Counted from the stretch's first letter, positions 9,893-21,653 are shown. The stretch: DNA of 64,000 nucleotides from Nocardia pseudobrasiliensis NBRC 108224 (GCF_001613105.1 NZ_BDBS01000016.1:30060-94059); one strand, 5' to 3'. The notes: a model not told the origin generated them from the letters alone. Numbers and translations are program-made.

Positions 9893-10510
9893 TCAATAGA
9901 GGGATTTGACGTAGTTCTCCGGCGCGTAGTGCGCCTCGAGCTGTTCCACCGTCTCGGTGATATTCGCGTGCACCTCCTTGGTCAACTGCGCCACCGGCGG
10001 CAGATCGTCCTGCGGCCAGCCCTCGGGCCGCCACAGGCTGCTGCGCAGAAAAGCCTTGGCGCAGTGGAAGAAGATCTGCTCGACAGCCACCTCGACGGCC
10101 AGAATCGGCCGGTGGCCCTTGACGATCATGTCGTCGAAATACGGCGCGTCCCGAACCAGGCGGGCCCGGCCGTTGACCCGCAGGGTCTCGTTGCGCCCCG
10201 GAATGAGGAAGATCACGCCGACATGGGGATTGGACAGGATGTTGAGATAGCCGTCGGCGCGGCGGTTACCCGGACGCTCCGGGATGGCGATGGTCCGATC
10301 GTCGAGCACCCGCACGAAGCCCGCCGGATCGCCCTTGGGCGAGGCATCGCAATTGCCCTCGGCATCGCTGGTGGCCAGCACCACGAACGGTGAGGTCGCG
10401 ATCCATTCGCGGTCGCGCGGGTGCAGCACGACGCGTTCCTTGTTGGCGGCCCGCTCGCCGACTTCGCCGAGCAGTTCGCGCAATTGAGCCGCGGTGGTGA
10501 TCTCGTTCAT
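9893..10510 (-). CDS. PPOX-class flavoprotein (MSMEG_1061-like)
   Basis: A 205-residue pyridoxamine-5'-phosphate-oxidase-fold protein. The features DREWIATSPFVVLATSDAEGNCDASPKGDPAGFVRVLDDRTIAIPERPGNRRADGYLNILSNPHVGVIFLIPGRNETLRVNGRARL are those of the FMN- or F420-binding PPOX family, subgroup MSMEG_1061. Reaction and substrate are unknown; members reduce or bind small heteroaromatics. Starts at ATG 10510, 42 bases after the preceding minus-strand gene. Confidence 0.8.
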   Translation of the reverse strand: MNEITTAAQLRELLGEVGERAANKERVVLHPRDREWIATSPFVVLATSDAEGNCDASPKGDPAGFVRVLDDRTIAIPERPGNRRADGYLNILSNPHVGVIFLIPGRNETLRVNGRARLVRDAPYFDDMIVKGHRPILAVEVAVEQIFFHCAKAFLRSSLWRPEGWPQDDLPPVAQLTKEVHANITETVEQLEAHYAPENYVKSLY

Positions 10511-10552
10511 ACCTCGATCGAACCGCGAACTGTCCCGTCCGGCCAGGTATTT

Positions 10553-12313
10553 CTAGACCGGACCGTCGAACATGTTCGGCTGTCCGGCCGCGAACCGGTT
10601 CGCGTCCAGCTGCCGCATCGGCTCCAGCTGGGGCGCGCGGTACAGGGAGAACAGGCGGCAGCGTTCGGCATTCGATCCCGCCACGTCCAGCAGCGCGTTG
10701 ACCGCTGTGCGCGCGGATTCGCAGGCGCCCTCCATGGTGGCCAGGTCCACATTCGTCTGCACGTAATCGCCCGCGAGGAACATGTTTTCGAGCGCGCCGT
10801 GCGCCTTGGGCCGGGCCGCCCAGGATCCGGCGGTATTGATCAGCAGCGGATCGGCATTGGTATTGCGCCGCCCCGCCGCGTCCCAGCCGATGCCCGAATC
10901 CAGGAACCAGGAGTGCAGATCCTCGTCGTGCAGCGCGGCCGGACCGTCGAGATGGGCCTGCAGCTGCGCCCACACCTCCCGCGCGATCTCGTCGTGGGTG
11001 CACTCCTTGGCGGGTTTGCCGTACAGGATGCCCGGGGTGTTCCAATCCGAGACGTCCACCGACAGGCAGTCCTGCACCGAACCGTCGCCGAAGCCGGAAA
11101 GCTTTGTGCGCGACCAGAACTGGTTCTGCGCGATGGAGGTCAGCGACCACGGCGCATCGACGTAGGCGGTGTGGCCGCGCGCGATGGCGCTCGGTCTGCG
11201 CAGGTAGAACTGGATTCCGGTCATCCAGTTGGTCACCAGCCGATCCATTGCCGCCAGTTCCGGCCGCGCGTCGAGGATTTCCGGCGTCCACAGGCCGCGC
11301 GCGACCTCCATCGGCACGGCCAGCAGGAAGTAGTCCGCGTCCACCGCTCGGGCGCCGCCGTCACCGCCCGAGATCCGCGCGCCGGAGATCCGACGCCCGC
11401 TCACATCCAGTCCCTGCAATTCGGCGTTCTCGAAACGAACGCCCAACTGCCGCAACCGATTCACCCACGGATCCAGCCACGCCTCGGTGGTCGGCCCGTT
11501 CAGCAGCCGGTCCAGCGGGCCGTCGTTATCGATCTCCAGTGGATTGCCGAGGAACTGCTCGCCCATATTGCCGATGGTGCGGGTGCTGGCGTGATCGTCC
11601 TTGGCCGCGACCAGCAATGTGGTCAGCGTGCGCGACATCAGGATCCGGAACTCCCCCGACCGGCCCCGGGCCCCGACGAAATCGCGCCAGGCCAGATTCT
11701 CCCATTCGCCGAAACGCCGTGCGTCACAACTGGTGTTGAACACCAGCAGTCGATTGGCGAAGTACAGGGCCTCGTTCATCGGCATCTTGGCCGAGGTGGC
11801 GATCACCGAACCCACGGTCTGGCGGAAATCGTCCGGATTCGACCACTGCTTGCCCGCGCGGCCCATGGGCAACAGAATGTCGTCGTTTCCGGCCCGTGAG
11901 AAACGCGCCTCAACCGCCGGTACGAGATTGTCCCAGACGCCGTTCGCATTGCCCTGGAAGGGAATTCGCCGCATGGTATCCGGGAGGTGTTTGTAGAAAC
12001 CCGGAAAGAAGCGGAAACCGTGCTCACCCGGTAGGTCCGGGCGCCCGTCGCGACCCGATCCCGGGACCGGAATGCTGCGGGCCTTGCCGCCGAGCGCGCG
12101 CCGCTCGTAGACGGTGATGTCGAAACCGCGTTCGGCCAGCTCATGGGCGGCTGTGAGGCCCGCCACCCCGCCGCCGAAGATCGCCACGCGCCGAGGCGGA
12201 TCGGCCGCCGCGCGCACCGGGCGCAGCGTCCACGCACCCGCGGTCATCACGCCTGCCGCCACCGCTCCGCGAAGTACCGTTCTCCGCGAAACGACCGATT
12301 GCTGATCTGCCAT
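10553..12313 (-). CDS. Exported FAD-dependent amine-oxidase-like/desaturase-like oxidoreductase
   Basis: A 586-residue flavoprotein. Residues 8-36 are a Tat signal (VVSRRTVLRGAVAAGVMTAG to the AAADP junction). The dinucleotide motif IFGGGVAGLTAAHELAERGFDITVYERR follows, with the glycine-rich GGKARS typical of phytoene-desaturase/hydroxysqualene-dehydroxylase-like enzymes; the C-terminal FAD segment NMFLAGDYVQTNVDLATMEGA is also present. The substrate cannot be inferred. Secretion together with the nearby cholesterol oxidase could suggest lipid or terpenoid oxidation outside the cytoplasm, but this is a guess. Confidence 0.78.
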   Translation of the reverse strand: MADQQSVVSRRTVLRGAVAAGVMTAGAWTLRPVRAAADPPRRVAIFGGGVAGLTAAHELAERGFDITVYERRALGGKARSIPVPGSGRDGRPDLPGEHGFRFFPGFYKHLPDTMRRIPFQGNANGVWDNLVPAVEARFSRAGNDDILLPMGRAGKQWSNPDDFRQTVGSVIATSAKMPMNEALYFANRLLVFNTSCDARRFGEWENLAWRDFVGARGRSGEFRILMSRTLTTLLVAAKDDHASTRTIGNMGEQFLGNPLEIDNDGPLDRLLNGPTTEAWLDPWVNRLRQLGVRFENAELQGLDVSGRRISGARISGGDGGARAVDADYFLLAVPMEVARGLWTPEILDARPELAAMDRLVTNWMTGIQFYLRRPSAIARGHTAYVDAPWSLTSIAQNQFWSRTKLSGFGDGSVQDCLSVDVSDWNTPGILYGKPAKECTHDEIAREVWAQLQAHLDGPAALHDEDLHSWFLDSGIGWDAAGRRNTNADPLLINTAGSWAARPKAHGALENMFLAGDYVQTNVDLATMEGACESARTAVNALLDVAGSNAERCRLFSLYRAPQLEPMRQLDANRFAAGQPNMFDGPV

Positions 12314-12410
12314 CTTTCGGGACCTCCACGCCGCGGCTAACTGTAGGCGGTGAATCCCGGACGCGCGCGGGTCGGGTGTGAAAATCCGGCCCGCGCGCTC
12401 GTTGTCGCGG

Positions 12411-13358
12411 CTATTTGCTGAGTGCAGGCTCCGCCGCGCTCACCACGACAGCATTCGCGTCGACCACCGGACTCGGTCGCCGCGCGGAGGTCGCCGCGAA
12501 CGCACCGGCGATTACGACGGCCGCGCCCACCAGCGACAGCGGGGTCGGCCGCTCGTGCAGGAAGGCCCAGGCCGCGCCGATGCCCACGATCGGAACCAGC
12601 AGCGACAGCGGCGCGACCGCACCGGCCGGATAGCGGCTCATCAGATAGGTCCACAAACCCGAGCCCACCAGCGTGGCCAGCACCGCGGTGTAGCCGAGGG
12701 CGGCCAGGGCGGGCCAGCCACCGGGCGTGAACGACTCGATCAACGCGCGCCAGCCGGTGTCCGGCCCCTCCACGAGCGCCGACAGCGCGAACATCGGTAC
12801 CGGCGGCACCACGGCCATCCACAGCGTCAAATGCAGCGGATCCACCCGCTGTCCGGCAGTGCCCGCCGCGGCCAGCCGCGAGCCGATATTGCCGAAGGCC
12901 CAGCCGAATCCGGCCGCCAGCGTCAGCAGCACCGGCACCACGGTGGCGTGCTGGGCCCGATCCCAGCCGATCACCACCATGCCGAGCACCGCGACGCCCA
13001 GCCCCAGAAACTGTGTCGGACGCAACCTTTCGCGCAGCAGCACCGCACCCAGGACCACCGTGAACGGCGCCGAACTCTGCAGCACCAGCGAGGCCAGCCC
13101 GGTCGGCATACCCGCCCGCATGGCGGTGAACAGGAAGGCGAACTGCGCGATCCCGAAGCCCGCGCCGTACAGCAGCAGCCAGCGCAGCGGCACCTGCGGC
13201 CGCGGCACCAGCAGGACCACCGGAATCGCGAGCACCGCGAACCGCAGCCCCGCGAAGAAGAAGGGCGGGAAGTGCTCCAAGCCCACGTGCAGCGCGAGGA
13301 AGTTCAGTCCCCACAGCACGACGACGGCCAGTCCGAGCAGACGATCACGGTAACTCAC
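12411..13358 (-). CDS. EamA/DMT-superfamily transporter
   Basis: A 315-residue inner-membrane protein with about ten hydrophobic helices arranged as two EamA repeats. The first begins LLGLAVVVLWGLNFLALHVGLEHFPPFFFAGLRF, with LQSSAPFTVVLGAVLLRERL closing that repeat; the second ends in LSLLVPIVGIGAAWAFLHERPT. Members export amino acids and metabolites. It is divergent from a LysR regulator, which probably controls it. GTG start. Confidence 0.85.
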   Translation of the reverse strand: MSYRDRLLGLAVVVLWGLNFLALHVGLEHFPPFFFAGLRFAVLAIPVVLLVPRPQVPLRWLLLYGAGFGIAQFAFLFTAMRAGMPTGLASLVLQSSAPFTVVLGAVLLRERLRPTQFLGLGVAVLGMVVIGWDRAQHATVVPVLLTLAAGFGWAFGNIGSRLAAAGTAGQRVDPLHLTLWMAVVPPVPMFALSALVEGPDTGWRALIESFTPGGWPALAALGYTAVLATLVGSGLWTYLMSRYPAGAVAPLSLLVPIVGIGAAWAFLHERPTPLSLVGAAVVIAGAFAATSARRPSPVVDANAVVVSAAEPALSK

Positions 13359-13392
13359 GAGACCAATGATGATGTCCGCAACTAATTAGCAC

Positions 13393-13415
13393 TATTGAAT
13401 AAATATGGATCAATA
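13393..13415. promoter_or_regulatory. LysR-type binding site between divergent genes
   Basis: TATTGA and TCAATA, perfect 6-bp inverted arms 11 bases apart, fit the T-N11-A pattern of LysR-regulator sites. The site sits in a very AT-rich stretch of the 143-bp gap between the EamA transporter and the lysR gene, where both promoters must lie. Confidence 0.6.
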
Positions 13416-13501
13416 ATGTAGTAGAACTGAAGAGATCTGCTGCAACGACGCCGCGAATCATCGGACCGGACGGACAGCGGAGCAGGGGAGTCGATACGAG
13501 C

Positions 13502-14455
13502 ATGCGCGAGGACGGGCACGAAACGCAAAGCGGCGGTGGCGGGTTCATGGCCGTGGAACGTCTGCGGGTGCTGCGCGAACTGGCCGATCGCAAGACCGTC
13601 GCGGCGGTGGCCGAGGCGCTGTCGATGACCCCCTCGGCGGTTTCCCAGCAACTCAAGGTGCTGGCCCGCGAGGCCGGGGTGGCGCTGCTCGAACCCGACG
13701 GGCGGCGGGTGCGGCTCACCGATGCCGGGCGCGCGCTGGTGGTGCGGGCCGACGAGGTGCTGGCCGCGATGGATCGGGCGGTCGGGGAGATGGCGCTGTA
13801 TCGCGGTTCGCCGCGCGGGCAGGTGCGGGTGGCGCTGTTCCCGTCCGGGGCCGCGCTGCTGCTGGCGCACGTACTGGCCGAATTGGCGGGCAGCGGTGTG
13901 GAGATGGTGGCCCGCGACGAGGATGTGCCACCGACCGAGGTGCCGCGGCTGCTCGCCGACTACGACGTCGTACTGACCCATCGCGACGAGCGGGCGCCCG
14001 CGCTGACCGGCCCGCGGGTGACCTCGCGCATCCTCATGCGCGAACCGATCGACGTCGTGGTCTCCCCCGACCACCGGCTGGCCCGCCAGGGCGCGGTCGT
14101 CCCCGGCGAACTCGCCGACGAGACCTGGCTCAGCGTCCGCGGCGGCTTCCCCGTCGACGACGTGCTGCGCTCGATCGCCACGGTCACCGGGGTCCAGCCC
14201 CGAATAGCCCAGCGCCTCAACGATTTCAATGTCATCGAGGAGCTGGTCGCCTCGGGCTACGGCGTGGCCCTCATGCCCCGCTACTCGGTCCGCCACCCCG
14301 ACCTGGTCGTCCTGCGCCTGGCGGGCGTGCGCGCGGCCCGCCTCTACGAACTGGCCTCCCGCCCCCACGCAGCGACCCGCCCGGCCATCTCGGCGGTACT
14401 ACGCGCGTTCGAGTCGGCGGCCGGGAAGGTCCCGGCAAAAAGCATGCCGGGATAA
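13502..14455 (+). CDS. LysR family transcriptional regulator
   Basis: A 317-residue LysR regulator. The N-terminal HTH reads LRVLRELADRKTVAAVAEALSMTPSAVSQQLKVLAREAGVALLEPDGRRVRLTDAGR; an effector-binding domain follows, with the usual DVVLTHRD, IDVVVSPDHRLA and VASGYGVALMPRYSV segments. Translation may start at 13502 (GGGAG about 12 bases upstream) or at Met16 (13547), directly before the HTH. Divergent from the EamA exporter, the likely target. Confidence 0.88.
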   Translation: MREDGHETQSGGGGFMAVERLRVLRELADRKTVAAVAEALSMTPSAVSQQLKVLAREAGVALLEPDGRRVRLTDAGRALVVRADEVLAAMDRAVGEMALYRGSPRGQVRVALFPSGAALLLAHVLAELAGSGVEMVARDEDVPPTEVPRLLADYDVVLTHRDERAPALTGPRVTSRILMREPIDVVVSPDHRLARQGAVVPGELADETWLSVRGGFPVDDVLRSIATVTGVQPRIAQRLNDFNVIEELVASGYGVALMPRYSVRHPDLVVLRLAGVRAARLYELASRPHAATRPAISAVLRAFESAAGKVPAKSMPG

Positions 14456-14520
14456 GGAGGAAAGCCATACCGGACCGAGGGCGAAAGCATGCCCGGACAA
14501 GGAAGAAAGCCGTGCCGGGA
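14439..14520. repeat. Short imperfect direct repeat after lysR
   Basis: Two copies of a ~35-bp sequence beginning AAAGCATGCC lie 45 bases apart (from 14439 and from 14484), differing at a few positions; the first overlaps the 3' end of lysR. Part of the motif (GCC/CGGGACAAGG) recurs once more near 14515-14525. No function is evident. Confidence 0.5.
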
Positions 14521-14547
14521 CAAGGGGCGTGCAGGGAAAGGGACATG

Positions 14548-14601
14548 GCACGCCGGGACCAGAAGAACGTCACATGCTCGTTCTGCGTTGTCCCGGCGTG
14601 C
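14548..14601. terminator. Bidirectional terminator hairpin
   Basis: Perfect 12-bp arms GCACGCCGGGAC and GTCCCGGCGTGC enclose a second nested pairing (AGAAC/GTTCT), and a CTTTT follows on the plus strand. It lies between the convergent lysR (+) and EspI-like (-) genes, so it can stop transcription from both sides. Confidence 0.75.
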
Positions 14602-14614
14602 TTTTCGCCGGACC

Positions 14615-16603
14615 TCAGTACGGATTACCCGGGTACTGGCCACCTTGATGGCCGCCCGGATAACGGTTCTGCGGGCTGGGGAACGGGGGCTGCGGGACGT
14701 GGTAGCCGAAATCGTCGGCGACCATCGCGGCCAGTTCCAACAGGGCGTTGCGGGTGGGCTTGCCCACCAGGTCCAGATCGATCTCCGCGCCCTCGGCGAG
14801 GTGGTCGTCGAAGGGGACGACCTGGACGGCGCGGGTGCGGTCGAGGAACAGCTTGCGCAGCTGATCCAGGTCGACCGTGGACGCGCCGCGCCGAGAGGCG
14901 TTGACCACCACCACGGTTCGCTCGACGAGCTTGCTGTAGTTGTGATGCTCGAGCCAGTCCAGCGTGGCCGAGGCGCTGCGCGCGCCATCGATGGCCGGTG
15001 AGGTCACCAGGATGAGCGAGCTGGCCATATCCAGCACGCCCTTCATGGCCGAATGCATCAGTCCGGTACCGCAGTCGGTCAGGATGATGTTGTAGAACTG
15101 CTGCAGGATGGCGATCGCGCGGCGGTAGTCCTCCTCGCTGAACGCCTCCGATACGGCCGGATCCTGTTCGCTGGCAAGCACTTCCAGTCGGCTCGGCGAC
15201 TGCGAGGTATGCGCCCGCACGTCCGAGTAGCGGCTGATGTGCTGATCCTCCAGCAGATTTCGCACCGTCGATCGGGTCTGGCGCGGCACCCGGTGCGCCA
15301 GCGTCCCGAGGTCGGGGTTGGCGTCGATGGCGATCACGCGGTCGCCGCGCAGCGAGGCGAACGTCGAGCCCAGACCGACTGTGGTCGTGGTCTTTCCGAC
15401 GCCGCCCTTGAGCGACAGGATCGCGATCCGGTAGTCGCCGCGCACGGGCTGATTCACCCGCTCGACCAGTTCGCGGTGGACGACATCCGCGGACGATTCG
15501 CCGGGATTGATCGCACCGCCGGTCACCTTGTGCACGGCCCGACGCCATCCGCTGCGCGGCGCCTTGCGGGCCCGCTTGAGCAGGTTCAGATCGTTGACCG
15601 AATGCGCGGGCTGGCCCGGCTGTGCGACATGCTGCGGCTGGAAGCCCGAATACTGCGGCGGCGGAGGCTGATTCGGCGCGCCCTGCGGTCCGGGCTGATG
15701 CCAGCTCGGGCCGGTCGGACCGTTCGGGCCCGGCGGCAGCGGGGGCTGGGAGTACATCTGCTGCGGCTGCGGCGTGGGCGGCAGCGGCGGCGGGGCCCAG
15801 CTGTACTGCTCGCCGCCGGACTGCTGCTCCGGACCGGGCGGCGGCGCGGGCTGGCCACCGTCCTCGGGAAAGACCCTGCGGACCATGCCGTCCGGACCGA
15901 TCTCCTGCCGGATCTCGCCGTAGGGCGTCTCCTGCCGCATCTCGCCGTAGCCCGGCGGGGGGAAGGCATTGGGATCGCCTGGGCCGGGCGCGAAACCGTT
16001 GGGATCACCGGGGAACGCGTTCGGGTCACCGGGGCCACCGGGCGCGAAACCGTTCGGGTCACCCGGGCCACCGGGCGCGAAGCCGGGGTCACCCTGGCCG
16101 TAACCGCGCGGATCGCCCGGACCACCGGGCGCGTAGGCGTTGGGGTCACCCGGCCCGGGCGCGAAACCGTTCGGGTCGCCGGGACCGGCGAAACCCATCG
16201 GGCCGCCGGGCGGACCGTACGGTCCCGGCTGGTCCGGAGTCGGGAAGTTGCCGGTCGGCGGGAAGCCCGGATTCGGGCCCCCGGGTCCGGCGAACGGACC
16301 GGGCGCGAAGCCTGGCTGCGGCGGCGCGAACGGGTCGAACTGTTCCTGCCCGAACTGCGGCCCCGGCTGGAAGTTCGTCTGCTCGAAGGAATCCGGCACG
16401 GGCGGGAAGATTCCGGACGCGGCCGGTTCACCCTCCTCGGGAGCCTCCCGATCGGCGGCGTCGTCGGCGGCCTTCGCCGCGGCGTCGTCGGCCGAATCGT
16501 CATGCGCCGGCTTCGAGGTCGAGTCGTCCTTCTCGGCGGCCACGTCCACCCCGTGGTTGTTCTGCAACCAGGGTGGTTGGGTCGAGTTGTCGTCAGTCGT
16601 CAC
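14615..16603 (-). CDS. EspI/MinD-like ParA-family ATPase with Pro/Gly-rich N-terminus
   Basis: A 662-residue protein resembling mycobacterial EspI (Rv3876) in layout. Residues 1-60 are acidic and Ala-rich. Residues ~70-340 are Pro/Gly-rich with tandem GPGDPNGFAPG-like repeats. Then come a basic stretch (LLKRARKAPRSGWRRAVHKVTGG) and a MinD/ParA ATPase from ~390 with deviant Walker A SLKGGVGKTTTT, the switch region AIDANPDLGTLAHRV and the LTDCGTG Walker B region. Such proteins regulate type VII secretion or polar positioning. No EsxA/B or EccC genes are visible nearby, so it acts in trans or in another role. GTG start. Confidence 0.75.
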   Translation of the reverse strand: MTTDDNSTQPPWLQNNHGVDVAAEKDDSTSKPAHDDSADDAAAKAADDAADREAPEEGEPAASGIFPPVPDSFEQTNFQPGPQFGQEQFDPFAPPQPGFAPGPFAGPGGPNPGFPPTGNFPTPDQPGPYGPPGGPMGFAGPGDPNGFAPGPGDPNAYAPGGPGDPRGYGQGDPGFAPGGPGDPNGFAPGGPGDPNAFPGDPNGFAPGPGDPNAFPPPGYGEMRQETPYGEIRQEIGPDGMVRRVFPEDGGQPAPPPGPEQQSGGEQYSWAPPPLPPTPQPQQMYSQPPLPPGPNGPTGPSWHQPGPQGAPNQPPPPQYSGFQPQHVAQPGQPAHSVNDLNLLKRARKAPRSGWRRAVHKVTGGAINPGESSADVVHRELVERVNQPVRGDYRIAILSLKGGVGKTTTTVGLGSTFASLRGDRVIAIDANPDLGTLAHRVPRQTRSTVRNLLEDQHISRYSDVRAHTSQSPSRLEVLASEQDPAVSEAFSEEDYRRAIAILQQFYNIILTDCGTGLMHSAMKGVLDMASSLILVTSPAIDGARSASATLDWLEHHNYSKLVERTVVVVNASRRGASTVDLDQLRKLFLDRTRAVQVVPFDDHLAEGAEIDLDLVGKPTRNALLELAAMVADDFGYHVPQPPFPSPQNRYPGGHQGGQYPGNPY

Positions 16604-16814
16604 GTTTCCCCCATCTGCTCGAGGTTCGAGCAGAGAGCTCGGCGCTAATGCAGCTCCAAGCTAGCACGCTGTCCGATTACCCGTGTCCTCGCCGACGAGG
16701 TCCATCCCCCTTGCACCACACACTTATCCACATGTGATCCACAAGTGATCTCCCCGTGCCCTGCCGCCGGCCCGGCGGCCGACGACAGGGAAATATGAGC
16801 AGCCGCGCTCGACG

Positions 16815-17105
16815 GCGAGGACATACGAGGAACAGCGCTCGGAAGCGGGGACCGAGGGCCCGACTCGACAGCAGGAACCGAGAAGCCCGACCCGACAGCA
16901 GGAACCGAGAAGCCCGACCCGACAGCAGGGGACCGAGAAGCCCGACCCGCCAACGGCGACCGAGGAGCTGCGCCCGACAGCAAAGACCGAGGAGCTGGGC
17001 TCCACTGCCGAGGGGAGAAACGGGCTCCGCAGCAGAGATACGGAGCCCGGCTCGAGGGTTGGGCGTGGGCCGGGCTCGACAGCGGGGGCCGGGAGCCCGG
17101 CTGGG
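16815..17105. repeat. Degenerate ~27-bp tandem repeat array
   Basis: Between leuA and the EspI-like gene a unit of about 27 bp (GCCCGACCCGACAGCAGGAA plus CCGAGAA) repeats. The clearest copies start near 16858, 16885, 16912 and 16940 (spacing 27-28), with progressively degenerate copies on both sides to about 16815 and 17105. Spacers of unique sequence are absent, so it is not a CRISPR. The whole 505-bp gap (16604-17108) holds no convincing gene. Confidence 0.7.
17043..17077 (-). terminator. Hairpin downstream of leuA
   Basis: Perfect 9-bp arms GAGCCCGGC and GCCGGGCTC with a 17-base loop lie 32-66 bases past the leuA stop. The hairpin has no U tract, which is common in actinobacteria. It may be a terminator or a by-product of the repeat array it sits in. 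Confidence 0.45.
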
Positions 17106-17108
17106 CGG

Positions 17109-19112
<2,004 letters not shown>

Positions 19113-19127
19113 CTATACGGTCTGGTC

Positions 19128-19895
19128 GTGACCTGGATAGAACAGCTGGCGGTCTTCGGTGCGGGCATTGCCGCCGGCGCCATCAACACGATCGTCGGCT
19201 CGGGAACGCTGATCACCTTCCCGGTACTACTGGCACTCGGTTATCCGCCCGTGACCGCCAATGTCTCGAACACGATCGGATTGGTACCCGGCGGTGTGAG
19301 CGGCGTGTGGGGATATCGGCGCGAACTCGCGGGCCAGCGGGCCCGACTGCTGCGACTGGGCAGTGCCACCCTCATCGGCGCCGTCACGGGCGCGATCCTG
19401 CTGCTGACGCTGCCGCCCGGTGCGTTCAAGGCGATCGTGCCGGTGCTGATCATCGCGGCGCTGGTACTCGTGGTCGTACAGCCGCGGTTGTCGCGCTGGG
19501 TCAGGCAGCGGCGCGAACAGAACGGCGGCGACGCACCCGCACACGGCGGTCTGCTGCTGTGGCTGGCCGTCCTCGGCACCGGCGTCTACGGCGGGTATTT
19601 CGGTGCGGCGCAGGGCGTTCTGCTGATGGGCCTGCTCGGGGTGTTCGTGCACGAGGATCTGCAGCGGCTCAACGGCGTGAAGAATTACCTTGCGCTGCTG
19701 GCCAATACGGTCTCGGCGGCGATCTTCATCTGCGTCGCCCATGTGTCGTGGCAGGCGGCCGGACTGATCGCGGTCGGCTCGATCATCGGCGGCCAGCTCG
19801 GCGCGACCGTGGGACGACGCCTGCCTCCCAACGCATTACGCGGCGTCATCGTGATCGTCGGCACGATCGCGGTGGTGCGACTGCTGACTAGCTGA
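19128..19895 (+). CDS. TauE/SafE family sulfite/organic anion exporter-like protein
   Basis: A 255-residue membrane protein with about eight helices and the family's duplicated fold. The first half has [41 protein letters not shown]; the second has [47 protein letters not shown]. The GTG at 19128 begins just before the first helix; the open frame upstream to 18915 runs through the leuA leader region and is not coding-like. Its 3' end overlaps the convergent desulfhydrase-like gene by eight bases; that neighbour's link to sulfur is compatible with export of sulfur anions. Confidence 0.82.
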   Translation: MTWIEQLAVFGAGIAAGAINTIVGSGTLITFPVLLALGYPPVTANVSNTIGLVPGGVSGVWGYRRELAGQRARLLRLGSATLIGAVTGAILLLTLPPGAFKAIVPVLIIAALVLVVVQPRLSRWVRQRREQNGGDAPAHGGLLLWLAVLGTGVYGGYFGAAQGVLLMGLLGVFVHEDLQRLNGVKNYLALLANTVSAAIFICVAHVSWQAAGLIAVGSIIGGQLGATVGRRLPPNALRGVIVIVGTIAVVRLLTS

Positions 19896-21003
19896 GCCGC
19901 CCCGATTCGAGGAATCCACGCAGGCGCGCGGCATAGGGCTCGATATCGATGCGCTGTGCCGCGAGCCATTCCGCCGAGTAGTATTTGTCGGTATAGCGAT
20001 CACCCGGATCGCACAGCAGTCCGACCACGCTGCCGTCGCGGCCCGCGGCCGCCATTTCGGACATGATGTGGAAGGCCGCCCACAGCCCGGTTCCGGTGGA
20101 GGCGCCCGCTTTTCGGCCGATCAGCCGCTCGAGGACATGGACCGCCGCGATGGCCGCCGCGTCGGGAACGTGGATCATCCGGTCGATGGCCGAGGATACG
20201 AAGCTCGGCTCGACGCGCTGGCGGCCGATTCCCTCGATACGCGAACAGATTTCGGTGGTGACCTCGGCATCGCCGTCGCGCCAGCTCGGGAAGAACGCCG
20301 AATTGTCCGGGTCTGCAACGCAGATGCCGGTCGCGCGGCCGGTGTAGCGGATATAGCGCGCGATGGTCGCCGAGGTGCCGCCGGTGCCCGCGGTCGCCAC
20401 GATCCACGCCGGATCCGGATGCGGTTCCTCGGCGAGCTGGTCGAAGATCGACTCGGCGATATTGTTGTTGCCGCGCCAGTCCGTCGCGCGCTCGGCGAAG
20501 GTGAACTGGTCCATGTAGTGCCCGCCGGTCTCGCGCGCCAGATGGGCGGCCACGTCGTACACCTCGATGGCGTTGTCGACGAAATGACATCGGCCGCCCT
20601 GGAATTCGATCAGGCGCACCTTCTCCCGGCTGGTGCTGCGGGCCATCACCGCGATGAACGGCACCCCGATCAGCCGCGCGAAGTACGCCTCCGACACCGC
20701 GGTCGAACCGCTGGACGCCTCGATCACCGGGCGATCGGGCCGTATCCAGCCGCTGCACAGCGCGTGCAGGAACAGCGAGCGGGCCAGCCGATGCTTCAAC
20801 GAGCCGGTGGGATGGGTGGATTCGTCCTTCAGATACAGATCCACCCCCGCGACCGACGGCACCGGCACGCGCAGCAGATGGGTATCCGAGGAGCGCCGCG
20901 CGTCGGCGCGCACCTTGGCGATGGCCTGGGCCAGCCACTGCCGATAGTCCGGGTCGTACCGATTGATGTCGACCATGGTGTCGATCGCGTCGGCGGCGGT
21001 CAT
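19888..21003 (-). CDS. PLP-dependent cysteine desulfhydrase/cysteine-synthase-like enzyme (Cds1 type)
   Basis: A 371-residue fold-type II PLP enzyme similar to M. tuberculosis Cds1 (Rv3684), which breaks down cysteine to H2S, ammonia and pyruvate. Visible are the PLP lysine region [17 protein letters not shown], the substrate loop [15 protein letters not shown], the NNNIAESIF segment and the phosphate loop [16 protein letters not shown]. The ATG overlaps the upstream regulator's stop (ATGA), so both are one transcript. The regulator belongs to a family that controls D-amino-acid or cysteine catabolism. Assignment to desulfhydrase rather than cysteine synthase rests on remembered family resemblance. 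Confidence 0.78.
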   Translation of the reverse strand: MTAADAIDTMVDINRYDPDYRQWLAQAIAKVRADARRSSDTHLLRVPVPSVAGVDLYLKDESTHPTGSLKHRLARSLFLHALCSGWIRPDRPVIEASSGSTAVSEAYFARLIGVPFIAVMARSTSREKVRLIEFQGGRCHFVDNAIEVYDVAAHLARETGGHYMDQFTFAERATDWRGNNNIAESIFDQLAEEPHPDPAWIVATAGTGGTSATIARYIRYTGRATGICVADPDNSAFFPSWRDGDAEVTTEICSRIEGIGRQRVEPSFVSSAIDRMIHVPDAAAIAAVHVLERLIGRKAGASTGTGLWAAFHIMSEMAAAGRDGSVVGLLCDPGDRYTDKYYSAEWLAAQRIDIEPYAARLRGFLESGRLS

Positions 21004-21653
21004 GCGCTCTCCTCGCCCTCGAGCTCGTTGAGGTAGTTGTAGATGGTGAATCGGGTGACGCCGATCGCCTCGGCCACGGTCTCGATCGCGTCCTTGACCG
21101 CGAAGACGCCCTGCTCGCGCAGCCGCGCCACGACCTGGATCTTGTGCTGTTTCTTCATCAGATCCACCGGCACCCCGGTATCGGCGACGGCCTCGGCGAT
21201 CATGCGTTCGGTCAGCTCGCCCACGCTGCGCGGGAACGTCTCGCGCGGGCTCGCGATCGGCTCCGCGCCGCCCAGCAGCGTGCCGAGCAGTCGATGCGCC
21301 TCGACGAGATCGGTGACATCGATATTCAGGCACAGGGCGGCCACCGGCGTCCCGTCCGGTGATCGGACGATGATGGTGCTGGATCGGCCGCGGCGGTTGT
21401 GCGGCAGTTCGGTCGGATAGTCGAGCAGATTCCCGCTCGCTCCCTCGCTCATATGGCGCAGCAGCAGATCGGTCGCGGGTGCGCCCACACCGCGCCCGGT
21501 CAGCCCGCCCGCGATGGCATACACCGAATCCGGCAGATGCGTCAGATCGTGGACCACGACCTCGGCGCGCAGGGCCCGCGCGAGCGGTTCGACCAGCTGC
21601 GCGAGCACCCCGAGGGTTATTCGCGGGTCGGTCTCGCCGATCTGCCCGGTCAT
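21000..21653 (-). CDS. YheO/DauR-type PAS-HTH transcriptional regulator
   Basis: A 217-residue regulator with an N-terminal YheO-like PAS domain ([62 protein letters not shown]) and a C-terminal HTH ([38 protein letters not shown]). DauR of this type controls D-amino-acid catabolism. The ATG at 21653 has GAAAGG just upstream; a TTG eight codons earlier is weaker. Translationally coupled to the PLP enzyme downstream. Confidence 0.85.
   Translation of the reverse strand: MTGQIGETDPRITLGVLAQLVEPLARALRAEVVVHDLTHLPDSVYAIAGGLTGRGVGAPATDLLLRHMSEGASGNLLDYPTELPHNRRGRSSTIIVRSPDGTPVAALCLNIDVTDLVEAHRLLGTLLGGAEPIASPRETFPRSVGELTERMIAEAVADTGVPVDLMKKQHKIQVVARLREQGVFAVKDAIETVAEAIGVTRFTIYNYLNELEGEESA

Noticed and set aside
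15053..16648. Plus-strand open frame opposite the EspI-like gene
   Set aside because: Arg/Gly-rich artefact of the Pro/Gly repeats on the other strand.
16815..17105. CRISPR array
   Set aside because: Repeats are contiguous and degenerate with no unique spacers, and no cas genes are nearby.
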